A DNA stretch of 64,000 nucleotides from Serratia bockelmannii (GCF_008011855.1 NZ_VOUX01000033.1:1426001-1490000); one strand, 5' to 3'; counted from the first letter of the stretch, positions 17,522 through 29,714 are shown. A program made the numbers and translations. Notes: generated by a model not told the origin, from the letters alone.

Positions 17522-18424
17522 ATGAATGACGCCCGCTATGTAGAACATCTGCCAATTTTTCTCGACGTGGCCCACCTGGGCAGCTTTTCCGCCGCTGCGC
17601 GCCAGCTGGGTATGGTGCCTTCTTCGCTGGTGCGCCATATCGATGCGCTGGAAAGCGCGCTCGGCGCGACGCTGTTCGTGCGCTCCACCCGCGGCCTGTT
17701 GCTGACCGACGCCGGCGAGCTGCTGCTGACACGCGCCGCCGCGCTGATGACGGACATTACCGGCCTTCGCGCCGAGCTGAACGCGCTGAACGAAACGCCG
17801 CAGGGCACGCTGCGCATCAGCTGCCTGCCGACCTTCGGCAAAACCTATGTGCTACCGCTGCTGCCGACGCTGGCGGAACGGTACCCTCAGCTGTGGGTCG
17901 ATCTCGATCTGACCGAACGCCAGACCGATCCGACCCAGGAACGGCTGGACGCCGCCATCCGCATCGGCGAGCAGAAGGACAGCGCGCTGTACGCCAGCCG
18001 CATCGCCACCCAACGCTGGGTCATGTGCGCCAGCCCCGGCTACGTCGCCCGCTATGGCCTGCCGAGCGATCTGGAGGCGCTGCCGCAGCACCGGCTGATC
18101 GCCCGCTACCACAAACAACAGCCGGCCTGCTGGGCGCAGATCCTCGACGCGGCGCTGATGAGCCGCTGCACCATGGCGCTGCGCTGCGACGACTTCACCG
18201 CGCAGCGTCAGGCCGCACTGCTCGGGCTCGGCATTGCCTTTCTGCCCAACTGGGTGGTGGGGCCGGACGTGCAGCACGGGCAACTGGTGCAAATGCTGGA
18301 AGATCCGCGCCATGAGCAGCAAGGCATCTATCTGCTGCGGCCGATGGCGAAGGTGTCCGCCCGGCTGGCGGCCTTCACTGCCCTGCTGCAGCAAACCATC
18401 GGTCAGCCGCCCAGCTGGGGGTAA
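17522..18424 (+). CDS. LysR-family transcriptional regulator, divergent from budAB
   Basis: A 300-residue LysR regulator. The winged helix-turn-helix covers residues 1-62 (FLDVAHLGSFSAAARQLGM, HIDALESALGATLFVRSTRG), followed by a co-inducer domain of two subdomains. Position, divergent from budA across about 450 bases, suggests it controls acetoin synthesis, a role known for AlsR, BudR and SlaR. The sequence looks like the CrgA/DsdC-like branch rather than a classical AlsR, so I leave the gene unnamed. Its 3' end overlaps eutC by 22 bases, tail to tail. Confidence 0.85.
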   Translation: MNDARYVEHLPIFLDVAHLGSFSAAARQLGMVPSSLVRHIDALESALGATLFVRSTRGLLLTDAGELLLTRAAALMTDITGLRAELNALNETPQGTLRISCLPTFGKTYVLPLLPTLAERYPQLWVDLDLTERQTDPTQERLDAAIRIGEQKDSALYASRIATQRWVMCASPGYVARYGLPSDLEALPQHRLIARYHKQQPACWAQILDAALMSRCTMALRCDDFTAQRQAALLGLGIAFLPNWVVGPDVQHGQLVQMLEDPRHEQQGIYLLRPMAKVSARLAAFTALLQQTIGQPPSWG

Positions 18425-19194
18425 AGCGGCGTCACTCGTCCATGCAGGGCCGGGTTGTCGCTCTCGTCCTTCAGCTCGATGCCGCTCAGCCGCCGCTTGA
18501 ACGCCTGCTCCAGCAGCCAGGCCAGGCGGAACGCCGCCTGCGGGTAATCCAGCCCCTCGGGCCGTACGTTGGAAATACAGTTGCGCTCGGCGTCCGTTCT
18601 GCGCGCGCTCGGTCCCCAGGTCAAATAGATGCCCAGACTGTCCGGCGACGACAGCCCCGGCCGTTCGCCGATCAGCATCGCCACCGCCCGAGCCTGCAGG
18701 CATTCACCGATCTCATCCCCCAGCGCCACCCGCGCCTGATGCGCCAGCACCACCGGTGCCACGGTCAGCCCCAGCGTATCGAGATAGGGCCGCAGCGCTT
18801 GCAGCAACGGCAGCGCCTGGCGGTGCACCGCCTTGGAGGAGAGGCCGTCCGCCACCGCCAGCAGCAGATCGACGCGGCGCGGCGGTAAACCAAGCAGCAG
18901 GCTGCGGCTATCCGGCGCCAATCGCCGCCCCAGATCCGGACGGCGCAGGTAGGCGGCGCGGTCGCCAGCCTGGCTGTGCACCGCCAGCGTGGGCCAACCG
19001 GCATCGTGCAGATCCGCCGCCAGCCGCTCGCTGTCGAAAGGCTGATGCACCGCGTCGCGCGCCTGGGCATGGGCCAGGCCGAAGCGCAGCAGCTCGTCGG
19101 TCGGCAGACTGGCGCCGGTGCGCCCCAGCGCGATGCGCGCGTCGGTAAAGGCGCGCAGCGCATCCCAACTGTTGACGTGAACCGGTTTGCTCAT
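18403..19194 (-). CDS. eutC: Ethanolamine ammonia-lyase small subunit
   Basis: Small subunit of the adenosylcobalamin enzyme that splits ethanolamine to acetaldehyde and ammonia. Length is 263 residues, shorter at the N-terminus than the 295 of E. coli. Seen are ARIALGRTGASLPTDELLRF, GERPGLSSPDSLGIYLTWGP and the cysteine in ERNCISNVRPEGL. The start overlaps the eutB stop as ATGA, so the two are coupled. No microcompartment or reactivase gene follows. Confidence 0.95.
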   Translation of the reverse strand: MSKPVHVNSWDALRAFTDARIALGRTGASLPTDELLRFGLAHAQARDAVHQPFDSERLAADLHDAGWPTLAVHSQAGDRAAYLRRPDLGRRLAPDSRSLLLGLPPRRVDLLLAVADGLSSKAVHRQALPLLQALRPYLDTLGLTVAPVVLAHQARVALGDEIGECLQARAVAMLIGERPGLSSPDSLGIYLTWGPSARRTDAERNCISNVRPEGLDYPQAAFRLAWLLEQAFKRRLSGIELKDESDNPALHGRVTPLYPQLGG

Positions 19195-20576
19195 GTCCGT
19201 TCTCCCTGCAGCGCCAGCAACAGCGGGTGATTGGCGGCGGCGTCGCGCAGCCGCCCGCGTTCGTCGGTGATGTTCATCGCCGCCAGCCAGGCGGCGAACT
19301 CCGGCGCGTGCTTCAGCCCCAGCAGCTCTCGGATATAGAGCGCGTCGTGGAACGAGGTGCTTTGGTAGTTGAGCATGATGTCATCCGCGCCCGGTACGCC
19401 GATCAGGAACGTCAACCCGGCGGCGGCCAATAGCGTCAGCAGCGTGTCCATGTCGTCCTGATCGGCTTCGGCATGGTTGGTGTAGCAGACGTCGCAACCC
19501 AGCGGCAGGCCGAGCAGCTTGCCGCAGAAGTGGTCCTCCAGCCCGGCGCGGATAATTTGTTTGCCGTCATACAGGTATTCGGGGCCGATAAACCCCACCA
19601 CGGTGTTGATCAGCAGCGGTGAGAAATGGCGCGCCACCGCATAGGCACGCGCCTCACAGGTCTGCTGATCGACGCCGTGATGCGCGTTAGCCGACAGGCA
19701 ACTGCCCTGCCCGGTTTCGAAGTACATCACGTTATCGCCCAACGTGCCGCGCTTGAGGCTCAGCGCCGCCTGCTGCGCCTCCGCCAGCAGCGCCAGACTG
19801 ATGCCGAAACCGCGATTGGCCGCTTCGGTACCGGCGATCGACTGAAACACCAGATCCACCGGCGCGCCGCGCTCCATCAGCCGCAGCGTGTTGGTCACAT
19901 GGGTCAGCACGCAGGATTGGGTGGGAATGGCGAAGCGCTGGATCACGTCGTCCAGCATGTAGTTGAGCTTTTCCAGCAGCGGCAGGCTGTCGCTGGCCGG
20001 ATTGATGCCAACCACCGCATCACCGCTGCCGTACAGCAGGCCGTCCAGCATGCTGGCGGCGATGCCCTGCAGGCTGTCGGTCGGGTGATTGGGCTGCAGC
20101 CGCACGCTAAGGTGGCCCGGCAGGCCAATCGTATTGCGAAAGCGCGTCACCACCCGGCACTTTTTCGCCACCAGGATCAGATCCTGATTGCGCATGATCT
20201 TGCTCACCGCTGCCGCCATCTCCGGCGTGATACCGGCGGCCACCTGCGCCAGCATGGCGCTGTCGGCCTGCTCGCTCAGCAGCCAGTCGCGAAAATCGCC
20301 GACCGTGAGGTGCGAGATGGGCTCAAAAGCGGCGGCATCGTGATTATCGATAATCAGGCGCGTCACCTCGTCCTGCTCGTACGGCACCAGCGTCTGCTGC
20401 AGGAACGCCTTGAGCGGCAAATCCGCCAGCGCGATGCGCGCCGCCATACGCTCTTCGGCGCTTTGCGCCGCCACCTCCGCCAGATAATCGCCGGAGCGCG
20501 CAGGCGAAGCCTTCGCCATCAGCTGACGCAGATCGCCAAAGCGATAGCCGCGTTGGCCCACCGTTGCCTGATACAT
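19191..20576 (-). CDS. eutB: Ethanolamine ammonia-lyase large subunit
   Basis: Catalytic subunit of 461 residues, usual length 450-465, a TIM barrel that holds the adenosylcobalamin cofactor and substrate with EutC. Seen are the N-terminal YRFGDLRQLMAKASP, FRNTIGLPGHLSVRLQPNHP, GDAVVGINPASDS and FIGPEYLYDGKQIIRAGLEDHF. The ATG has GGGAGGGG ahead. Only eutBC are here: no eutA reactivase, no shell proteins and no eutR, so the pathway must be the short non-compartment version. Confidence 0.96.
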   Translation of the reverse strand: MYQATVGQRGYRFGDLRQLMAKASPARSGDYLAEVAAQSAEERMAARIALADLPLKAFLQQTLVPYEQDEVTRLIIDNHDAAAFEPISHLTVGDFRDWLLSEQADSAMLAQVAAGITPEMAAAVSKIMRNQDLILVAKKCRVVTRFRNTIGLPGHLSVRLQPNHPTDSLQGIAASMLDGLLYGSGDAVVGINPASDSLPLLEKLNYMLDDVIQRFAIPTQSCVLTHVTNTLRLMERGAPVDLVFQSIAGTEAANRGFGISLALLAEAQQAALSLKRGTLGDNVMYFETGQGSCLSANAHHGVDQQTCEARAYAVARHFSPLLINTVVGFIGPEYLYDGKQIIRAGLEDHFCGKLLGLPLGCDVCYTNHAEADQDDMDTLLTLLAAAGLTFLIGVPGADDIMLNYQSTSFHDALYIRELLGLKHAPEFAAWLAAMNITDERGRLRDAAANHPLLLALQGERT

Positions 20577-20735
20577 AGTCCCCTCCCTTGCCCCGAGTGA
20601 CGAGATAACAGCCCTGCACCAAGTGTAGTCAGTGGGAAAAGAAAATTATTTTGCACGCGATCGCCGCCATCACGCTTCCCCCCATTTCACCCGCCGCCGC
20701 TTCGGGTTACAGTAGCCGCGAAAACAGGAGGGGTG

Positions 20736-21284
20736 ATGGATCCGCAACGGCAAATTATCGACTGGCTGCAACAAGATAACGCGCGCATGGCCGCCCTGCG
20801 CACCGTGCGCCGGCTCGGCCTGAATGACTGGTGCCTCGGCGCCGGCTTCGTACGCAACCTGGTGTGGGATCGGCGCCACGGCTATAGGGAGCCCACGCCG
20901 CTCAACGATATCGACGTGATCCACTTCGATGCGCAGCGCGCGGACGCCGAACGCGATCGCATGCTGGAGGCGCGGCTGCAACAGTGGCTGCCGCAGCCGT
21001 GGTCGGTCAAGAATCAGGCGCGCATGCACCTGCGCGGCGGCCGGGCGCCCTACCGCAACAGCGAAGAGGCCATCAGCTTCTGGACCGAAGTGGAAACGGC
21101 GATCGGCGCGCGCCTGAACGCCGACGACAGCATCACCCTGGTGGCCCCCTTCGGGCTCGCGGCGCTGTTCGACGACACCATTACCTTCAACGTGAAGAAC
21201 GGCGATCGCGCGGCCTATGCCCAGCGCGTGCTCGACAAAGGTTGGCTGTTGCGCTGGCCGCGTCTGCGGCAGGTAAAGATTTAG
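20736..21284 (+). CDS. Nucleotidyltransferase-fold family protein (DUF925-like)
   Basis: A 182-residue protein with the nucleotidyltransferase-like fold: GAGFVRNLVWDR near residue 36 and the acidic pair in PLNDIDVIHFD, followed by the C-terminal APFGLAALFDDTITFNV. Members of this family are common in proteobacteria but have no agreed function. I chose ATG 20736, which has AGGAGG 4 bases ahead, over the GTG three bases earlier, which is too close to that site. It stands alone between divergent eutB and flxA-like genes. Confidence 0.75.
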   Translation: MDPQRQIIDWLQQDNARMAALRTVRRLGLNDWCLGAGFVRNLVWDRRHGYREPTPLNDIDVIHFDAQRADAERDRMLEARLQQWLPQPWSVKNQARMHLRGGRAPYRNSEEAISFWTEVETAIGARLNADDSITLVAPFGLAALFDDTITFNVKNGDRAAYAQRVLDKGWLLRWPRLRQVKI

Positions 21285-21336
21285 CCGCCGCTGCCGATAC
21301 CCTGATCAGCGATATACCGACTCAGGGAGAGCATCC

Positions 21337-21804
21337 ATGTCGACCACCATCACCATGATAGTACCGATCAAAAATACCGTTCCCGGCGTCAGCAACGTCT
21401 TTAGCGCGCCGGGCCATCAGGGCGAATTGCTGATGGCCAAACCGGTCAACAACCAGCCGCAAGGCGGCAAGATGGAGAAAAACGAACGCGCCAACGGCAA
21501 TGAAGAACCGGCTAACCTCAACGAAAGCCGCGCCTCGGTGCGCATCAAGGCGCTGAACCGGCAGATTCAGGCGCTGCAGCAAAAGCTGGTGGAGCTGAAG
21601 GACTCCAGCGCCGACCCCAAAGAGATCGAAAAACAGAAACAGCTGATCGAAGCGCAGATCAAGATGTTGCAGGCCGAGATCGCGCGCATCCAGAAAGAAG
21701 AAATGGAAAAGCAGCAGCAGGAGCAGATGACAAAAGCCGCAGCGCAAGCCGGCGACGGCGTAAACCGCCCAACGCCGCTCAACGCAGTGGACGTCTATAT
21801 CTGA
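21337..21804 (+). CDS. FlxA-like coiled-coil protein
   Basis: A 155-residue protein with no signal peptide. Residues 66-133 form a long heptad-rich coiled coil (ALNRQIQALQQKLVELKD, QKQLIEAQIKMLQAEI) of the kind in the FlxA family, flanked by polar, disordered ends. E. coli flxA is a flagellar class 3 gene of unknown function, but no flagellar gene is nearby here. It is expressed from a site GGGAGAG 5 bases ahead of the ATG. Its stop is 1 base from the yfeR stop, tail to tail. Confidence 0.7.
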   Translation: MSTTITMIVPIKNTVPGVSNVFSAPGHQGELLMAKPVNNQPQGGKMEKNERANGNEEPANLNESRASVRIKALNRQIQALQQKLVELKDSSADPKEIEKQKQLIEAQIKMLQAEIARIQKEEMEKQQQEQMTKAAAQAGDGVNRPTPLNAVDVYI

Positions 21805-21805
21805 C

Positions 21806-22726
21806 TCAATATTCCGCGTTTTCCTGCCGGCGCTGGTGCAGCAGCGCCGCCTGCTGACGCGCCACCTGCCAGATGGCCTCCGCCGCCGGCGTCAGCGAAC
21901 GGTTCTTGCGCCGTACCAGCATCAGTGCACGGTTGATCTCCGGCACCAGCCGCCGCACCCGGAGCCGCCCCCCTTCCGGCAACGGCAGCGCCAACGCCGG
22001 GAAAATGCTGATGCCGATCCCCTCCGCCACCATCGGGAACAGCGTCGCCGGATGGCCGATTTCCTGCACCACCTGCGCCTCGACGCCCTGCTGCCTCAGC
22101 GCGCTGTCGATCAGCGGCCGGCTGCCCGACGCATAATCCTGCAACACCAGACGGCAGCCGTTTAACGCCGACCAACGCACCTCTTGCTGCTCAGCAAACC
22201 GGTGATCGTCGCGGCACAGCAGCAGGAACGGTTCATGCAGCACCGCTTCGCACTCCAGATCCACCGCCTGCACCGGATCGACCACGATGCCAAAATCCAC
22301 CTCGGCGTTGCGCACGCTGTGCAGCACCTGCTGCTGCGCCTGATCGCGCAGCATGATGCGGATCTCCGGGTATTCGCGTTCGCCGGCGGCGATGCACTGC
22401 GGCATCAGATGGGCGGAAATGGTCTGGCTCGTCGCCACCCGCACCGTGCCGCTGCGCTGTACGCCAAAGCTGCGCGCATCCAGCAAAGCGGCCTGCAGCT
22501 CGTCCAGCAGCCGTTCGACCCGGTTGGCCAGCCGCAGGCCGGCGTCGGTCAACACCACTTCACGCGTGGTGCGATCCAGCAGGCGCACGCCGACCTCCGC
22601 CTCCAGCTCTTTCACGCTGTGGCTGACCGCCGATTGCGTCAGGCCGATCGCCTCGCCGGCGCGGCTGAAGCTGCCGTGGCGGGCGATGGCGACGAACACC
22701 CGCAGCTGTTTGAGTGAGTAATTCAT
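21806..22726 (-). CDS. yfeR: LysR-family regulator YfeR
   Basis: A 306-residue LysR regulator, divergent from yfeH as in E. coli and Salmonella, where YfeR controls yfeH and responds to osmolarity. The helix-turn-helix is [28 protein letters not shown] (read in parts), followed by the conserved [12 protein letters not shown] and the effector domain with [10 protein letters not shown] and [15 protein letters not shown]. Two inverted repeats in the intergenic region are candidate operators. Assignment rests on family and synteny. Confidence 0.88.
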   Translation of the reverse strand: MNYSLKQLRVFVAIARHGSFSRAGEAIGLTQSAVSHSVKELEAEVGVRLLDRTTREVVLTDAGLRLANRVERLLDELQAALLDARSFGVQRSGTVRVATSQTISAHLMPQCIAAGEREYPEIRIMLRDQAQQQVLHSVRNAEVDFGIVVDPVQAVDLECEAVLHEPFLLLCRDDHRFAEQQEVRWSALNGCRLVLQDYASGSRPLIDSALRQQGVEAQVVQEIGHPATLFPMVAEGIGISIFPALALPLPEGGRLRVRRLVPEINRALMLVRRKNRSLTPAAEAIWQVARQQAALLHQRRQENAEY

Positions 22727-22733
22727 GTGTTTT

Positions 22734-22766
22734 ATTCATAGATGAATTAAATAAATCAATTTAATT
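22734..22766. promoter_or_regulatory. Two inverted repeats in the yfeR-yfeH intergenic region
   Basis: ATTCATAGATGAAT (22734-22747) is a perfect 14-bp palindrome, and AATTAAAT-N6-ATTTAATT (22745-22766) is a second one that overlaps it by three bases. Both fit LysR-type operators (T-N11-A) in a divergent promoter. Confidence 0.55.
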
Positions 22767-22822
22767 ATTATATGCCCACGCGGGAGAATAGCCCCATCGA
22801 TTTTCTACCCGAGCGCATCGCC

Positions 22823-23821
22823 ATGAGATTCCTACCCGATCGTTTTACCCTGACGCTGATCGCCACCGTGCTGCTGGCGTCGTTCCTGCCGGCGCGCGGC
22901 GAGTTCGTCGGCTGGCTCAACGCCCTGACCATCGCCGCCATCGCCCTGCTGTTTTTCATGCACGGCGCCAAGCTGTCGCGCGAGGCCATCCTGGCCGGCA
23001 GCAATAACTGGCGGCTGCATCTGTGGGTGATGTTCAGCACCTTCATCATTTTTCCGGCGCTGGGGATGCTGTTCGCCTGGTGGGCGCCGATCGACGTCAG
23101 CCCCGAGCTGTACGCCGGTTTCATCTACCTGTGCATCCTGCCCGCCACCGTGCAGTCGGCCATCGCCTTCACCTCGCTGGCGGGCGGCAACGTGGCGGCA
23201 GCGGTGTGCAGCGCGTCTGCATCCAGCCTGCTGGGGATCTTCGTGTCGCCGCTGTTGGTCGGCCTGCTGATGAACGTGCACGGCGATACCGGTAGCCTGC
23301 GGCAGGTGGGCTCGATCGTGCTGCAGCTGCTGGTGCCGTTCGTCGCCGGCCACCTGCTACGGCCGCTGATCGGCGGCTGGATCGAGCGCCATCGCCCGCT
23401 GATCGGTAAAACCGACCAGACCTCGATTCTGCTGGTGGTGTACGCCGCCTTCAGCGAGGCGGTCACGCACGGCATCTGGCATCAGGTGGGGATCGGTTCG
23501 CTGGCGTTTATCGTCGGCGGCAGCATCGTGCTGCTGGCGATCGTGCTGGTGGTGAACACTTACATGGCGCGTTGGCTGGGGTTCAGCAAAGCGGACGAGA
23601 TCACCATCGTATTCTGCGGTTCGAAGAAGAGCCTGGCGAACGGCATTCCGATGGCCAATATCCTGTTCCCGGCGGCGACGGTGGGGATCATGGTGCTGCC
23701 GCTGATGGTGTTTCATCAGGTGCAGCTGATGACCTGCGCAGTGCTGGCCAAAAGATACCAGCGCAAGCAGCGAGCGCAACAGGCGGTGCCCAACGCCAAC
23801 GCACAGGCGTCGCGCGGGTAA
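22823..23821 (+). CDS. yfeH: Bile acid:sodium symporter-family permease YfeH
   Basis: A 332-residue inner-membrane transporter of the BASS/SBF (NTCP) family, substrate unknown. About ten hydrophobic segments are visible, with the conserved LCILPATVQSAIAFTSLAGGNVAAAVCSASASS (read in parts) and EITIVFCGSKKSLANGIPMA. I chose MRFLPDRFTLTLIA at 22823 because E. coli YfeH starts in the same place and has the same length; an earlier in-frame ATG at 22772 is not supported. Neither start has a strong ribosome-binding site. Confidence 0.9.
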   Translation: MRFLPDRFTLTLIATVLLASFLPARGEFVGWLNALTIAAIALLFFMHGAKLSREAILAGSNNWRLHLWVMFSTFIIFPALGMLFAWWAPIDVSPELYAGFIYLCILPATVQSAIAFTSLAGGNVAAAVCSASASSLLGIFVSPLLVGLLMNVHGDTGSLRQVGSIVLQLLVPFVAGHLLRPLIGGWIERHRPLIGKTDQTSILLVVYAAFSEAVTHGIWHQVGIGSLAFIVGGSIVLLAIVLVVNTYMARWLGFSKADEITIVFCGSKKSLANGIPMANILFPAATVGIMVLPLMVFHQVQLMTCAVLAKRYQRKQRAQQAVPNANAQASRG

Positions 23822-23845
23822 AAAAAAGACGGGCCAAGACCCGTC
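23820..23845 (-). terminator. Terminator after ypeB
   Basis: On the minus strand GACGGG/CCCGTC with a 6-base loop is followed by eight or more T. It ends the ligA-ypeB transcript and may also stop yfeH. Confidence 0.8.
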
Positions 23846-23848
23846 AGT

Positions 23849-24063
23849 TCAGCTTTTCTTCAGCGGCTTGACCAGGTGGTCAAGCCCTTCGATTTTAATC
23901 GCCAGCGTCATCTCCATCAGCATGCCGAGCTTGCCTTTGGGGAATTCGCCCTTGCGGGCGAACCACAGCAGGTACTCTTCGGGCAGATCGATCAGCACCC
24001 GCCCTTGGTACTTGCCGAACGGCATCACGGTATTGGCGATCTCCAGCAGGTGTTCTTTTTCCA

Positions 24064-24064
<1 letters not shown>
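23849..24064 (-). CDS. ypeB: Conserved small protein YpeB (DUF3820)
   Basis: A 71-residue protein of the DUF3820 family, function unknown. Seen are MPFGKYQGRVLIDLPEEYLL and WFARKGEFPKGKLG, which make the family signature; the FGKYQG element resembles the exonuclease-associated motif in related proteins. Its ATG overlaps the TGA of ligA (ATGA), so the two are coupled, the same order as in E. coli. Confidence 0.9.
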
Positions 24065-26088
<2,024 letters not shown>

Positions 26089-26101
26089 TCACCATCAAAG
26101 A

Positions 26102-26129
26102 TAAAAAACCCCCGGCTAGCGGGGGCTTT
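26102..26129 (-). terminator. Terminator after zipA
   Basis: On the minus strand AGCCCCCG/CGGGGGTT with a CTAGC loop and six T, in the 79 bases between zipA and ligA. Confidence 0.85.
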
Positions 26130-26164
26130 GTTGTTACGGATGTTCAGTGCGCGCGGCAACCCGG

Positions 26165-27181
26165 TCAGGCGTTGTTTTCCAACACTTCACGGATACGCGC
26201 TTTGTAGGTTTCCAGCTTCTGCGGCGTCATCATGCGGCGCTCGTCGTCCAGCACCACGCCGCCCACGTCGTCGGCGATGCGCTGCGCCGACTGCAGCATC
26301 AGCTTGAAGTTCTGATTGGCGTCGCCGTAAGACGGCACCATCATGAACATCGACACGCCCGGCGTGGAGAAATCGGACATCATGTCAGGATCGAACGACC
26401 CCGGCTTGACCATGTTCGCCAGGCTGAACAGTACCGGGCCACTGCCGGCCGGGCTGATATGGCGGTGGAAGATGCCCATCTCGCCAAACTGGAAGCCCGC
26501 CTGCAACACGCTCTGCAGCAGCACTTCGCCGCCGATCACGCCGCCCTGATGGGCCGCGACGTGCAGCACCAGCACGGTCTCTTTCAGCTTAGCCTGAATT
26601 GGCGCAGCCGCAGGCTGCGGTGCAGGTTCCGGCGCAGGCTTCACTTCCGGCGCTTGCTGCACAGGAGCCGGTTCGGCGTGGAATGCCGGTTCTGCCCCCT
26701 GCGGCGCCTCATGTTCATGCGGCAGATCGTCGACGCGCGGCTCACGGCGCACGGCCGGTTGCGGTTGCTGCGGTTCGGCCTGTTCTTCGTCCGGCGCGTA
26801 GTTGTTCAGCAGGATATCATCATATTCCGGCCGCTGAGACAGCGGAGGCGGCGTCTGATGGGCAGCCGGCTGAACGGCGTGGGGCGCTGGCGCAGCCGCC
26901 GGAGCGGGCTTCGGCGCGGCCACGGGTTCTTCGCGTGCGGCATCGAAATGGCCGAATGACGGCTCGTCTTGCGGGTGAGCGGCGCGTACGCGCACCTCAC
27001 CGACGCCTTCTTCGAGATCGTCGATCGGAGTTTGTTCACGTTCCTTTTGGGAACGTTTGGCTGGGCGATCGCGGAAGAGCGCTGACCGTTCTTTGCGACT
27101 GGTCCACAGACCGTGCAATAACAGCGCTATTATGGCGATCGCGCCAACAACGATTAATATCAGACGCAAATCCTGCATCAT
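26165..27181 (-). CDS. zipA: Cell division protein ZipA
   Basis: Anchors FtsZ to the inner membrane at the division site. The start at 27181 ([14 protein letters not shown]) matches E. coli ZipA and gives 338 residues. Seen are an N-terminal membrane anchor (residues 5-26), a charged patch ([17 protein letters not shown]), a long Pro/Ala/Gln/Glu-rich linker (residues about 75-195), and the FtsZ-binding domain ([58 protein letters not shown]). Divergent from cysZ, as in E. coli. Confidence 0.97.
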   Translation of the reverse strand: MMQDLRLILIVVGAIAIIALLLHGLWTSRKERSALFRDRPAKRSQKEREQTPIDDLEEGVGEVRVRAAHPQDEPSFGHFDAAREEPVAAPKPAPAAAPAPHAVQPAAHQTPPPLSQRPEYDDILLNNYAPDEEQAEPQQPQPAVRREPRVDDLPHEHEAPQGAEPAFHAEPAPVQQAPEVKPAPEPAPQPAAAPIQAKLKETVLVLHVAAHQGGVIGGEVLLQSVLQAGFQFGEMGIFHRHISPAGSGPVLFSLANMVKPGSFDPDMMSDFSTPGVSMFMMVPSYGDANQNFKLMLQSAQRIADDVGGVVLDDERRMMTPQKLETYKARIREVLENNA

Positions 27182-27402
27182 TGCTATCTCTGTTGTTCCA
27201 ATACATTGCCACCGCGGCAAACATTCACTCTTTAACTCTATTTGCCCGCGCACACAAGTGCAAGTCCGTGCTGAACTTTATGCCAATAAAGATGATTATA
27301 CTGCCTTTTTCTGCTGGTTTTTCAGCCAACCCTACCCTAGCCAGTGGAAAATCATCCCTATATGATAATGATGCCTGTTCAGACAACGAGATAACTTAAG
27401 AT

Positions 27403-28161
27403 ATGTCCTATACGCAGCTCCCTTCCCGCTCGACCAGCGGCATTCACTATTTCGCCGAAGGCTGGCGCCTGATTTCGCGCCCGGGGATTAAACGCTATGT
27501 GGTCCTGCCGTTGCTGGTCAACGTGCTGCTGATGGGCTCCGCTTTCTGGTGGCTGTTCAGCCGGCTTGGCGATTGGATCCCGGCGATGATGAGCCACGTT
27601 CCCGACTGGCTGCAATGGTTGAGCTACCTGCTGTGGCCGCTGGCGGTCATTTCGGTGCTGCTGGTGTTCAGCTATCTATTCAGCACTATCACCAATCTGA
27701 TCGCCGCGCCGTTCTGCGGCCTGCTGGCCGAGCAGCTCGAAGGCAGCCTGACCGGCAAACCGCTGCCGGACACCGGCCTGCTCGGCATCGCCAAAGATCT
27801 GCCGCGCATCATGGCGCGCGAATGGCGCAAGCTGATGTATTACCTGCCGCGCGCGCTGCTGCTGCTGGCGCTGTACTTCGTGCCCGGCATCGGCCAGACG
27901 GTGGCGCCGGTGCTGTGGTTCCTGTTCAGCGCCTGGATGCTGGCGATCCAGTATTGCGACTACCCGTTCGACAACCACAAGGTGAGCTTTGCCGACATGC
28001 GCCGCGCTTTGCGCCAGCACAAAACCGACAATCTGCAGTTCGGCGCGCTGGTCAGCCTCTTCACCATGATCCCGATCCTCAACCTGGTGATCCTGCCGGT
28101 CGCCGTCTGCGGCGCCACCGCGATGTGGGTCGATCGTTATCGCACTCAATTCGTCCGATAA
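27403..28161 (+). CDS. cysZ: Sulfate permease CysZ
   Basis: A 252-residue inner-membrane protein that imports sulfate for cysteine synthesis. Seen are the N-terminal [25 protein letters not shown] (read in parts), hydrophobic helices and hemipenetrating segments, and the conserved [22 protein letters not shown] and [11 protein letters not shown]. It is followed by cysK after 185 bases, consistent with the E. coli order. CysB control of the region is likely, but I cannot place its sites. Confidence 0.94.
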   Translation: MSYTQLPSRSTSGIHYFAEGWRLISRPGIKRYVVLPLLVNVLLMGSAFWWLFSRLGDWIPAMMSHVPDWLQWLSYLLWPLAVISVLLVFSYLFSTITNLIAAPFCGLLAEQLEGSLTGKPLPDTGLLGIAKDLPRIMAREWRKLMYYLPRALLLLALYFVPGIGQTVAPVLWFLFSAWMLAIQYCDYPFDNHKVSFADMRRALRQHKTDNLQFGALVSLFTMIPILNLVILPVAVCGATAMWVDRYRTQFVR

Positions 28162-28346
28162 TCGCCGTTTTTTACCGCCGACAGCGCGGGAATTTTCGAC
28201 AGGGCGCGCATTTCGCGCCCTTATCATTGTGCTTAAAACTTATTTCCTAATAACATATAGATATACCAATTCTTTACTTCCCTGCCGGTACTGTTAGCGT
28301 ATGCTTTCGATGTTCCCCACATTTTCATAGAGTTAAAGGACGGGCT

Positions 28347-29315
<969 letters not shown>

Positions 29316-29337
29316 TTCCGCAACTGCACAAATCGCT

Positions 29338-29365
29338 AAAAAAGCACCCTGCGGGGTGCTTTTTT
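29338..29365 (+). terminator. Terminator after cysK
   Basis: AAAAAAGCACCC/GGGTGCTTTTTT with a TGCG loop, 22 bases after the stop. Confidence 0.92.
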
Positions 29366-29371
29366 GTGGAC

Positions 29372-29714
29372 TGGATCAAACTTTATAGCAGTCCAAGATT
29401 GCTTTTGCCCGTCGCCTTTAGTATTTAACGTTGCATTATTTCGATGCGCAAAATTAATCACTCTCCGAGCACGGTCAAGGCTGAATCGATTTACTCATCT
29501 GTCGCCGACGCGGCGAATCGGGCATAATGGGGAGCGGATTGGAACGACGTCTAAAGCCGAGTTTTTTGATCTGAAGTGCCTAACGCGTCGTTTTCTGTTG
29601 CATCAACGTTCGCCCCTGTCCATAGTCAGGCGCTATAACCAGACAAGTTAAAGTCAGGCCCCTGGGCTAAACTTTAACTCCACAACATTAATCCAATAAG
29701 TTGGGGAAACATCA
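29372..29714 (+). promoter_or_regulatory. ptsH upstream region with a 9-bp inverted repeat
   Basis: A 343-base stretch without genes ahead of ptsH. AGTTAAAGT (29646-29654) and ACTTTAACT (29671-29679) are perfect complements, with CAGGCCCCTGGGCTAA between them, ending 35 bases before the ATG. A CATAAT at 29522-29527 could be a -10. In E. coli this region holds several promoters and CRP sites; I see no clear CRP consensus here. Confidence 0.45.

Noticed and set aside
29372-29714. CRP sites in the ptsH upstream region
   Set aside because: Expected from E. coli, but I could not find a sequence close to TGTGA-N6-TCACA.
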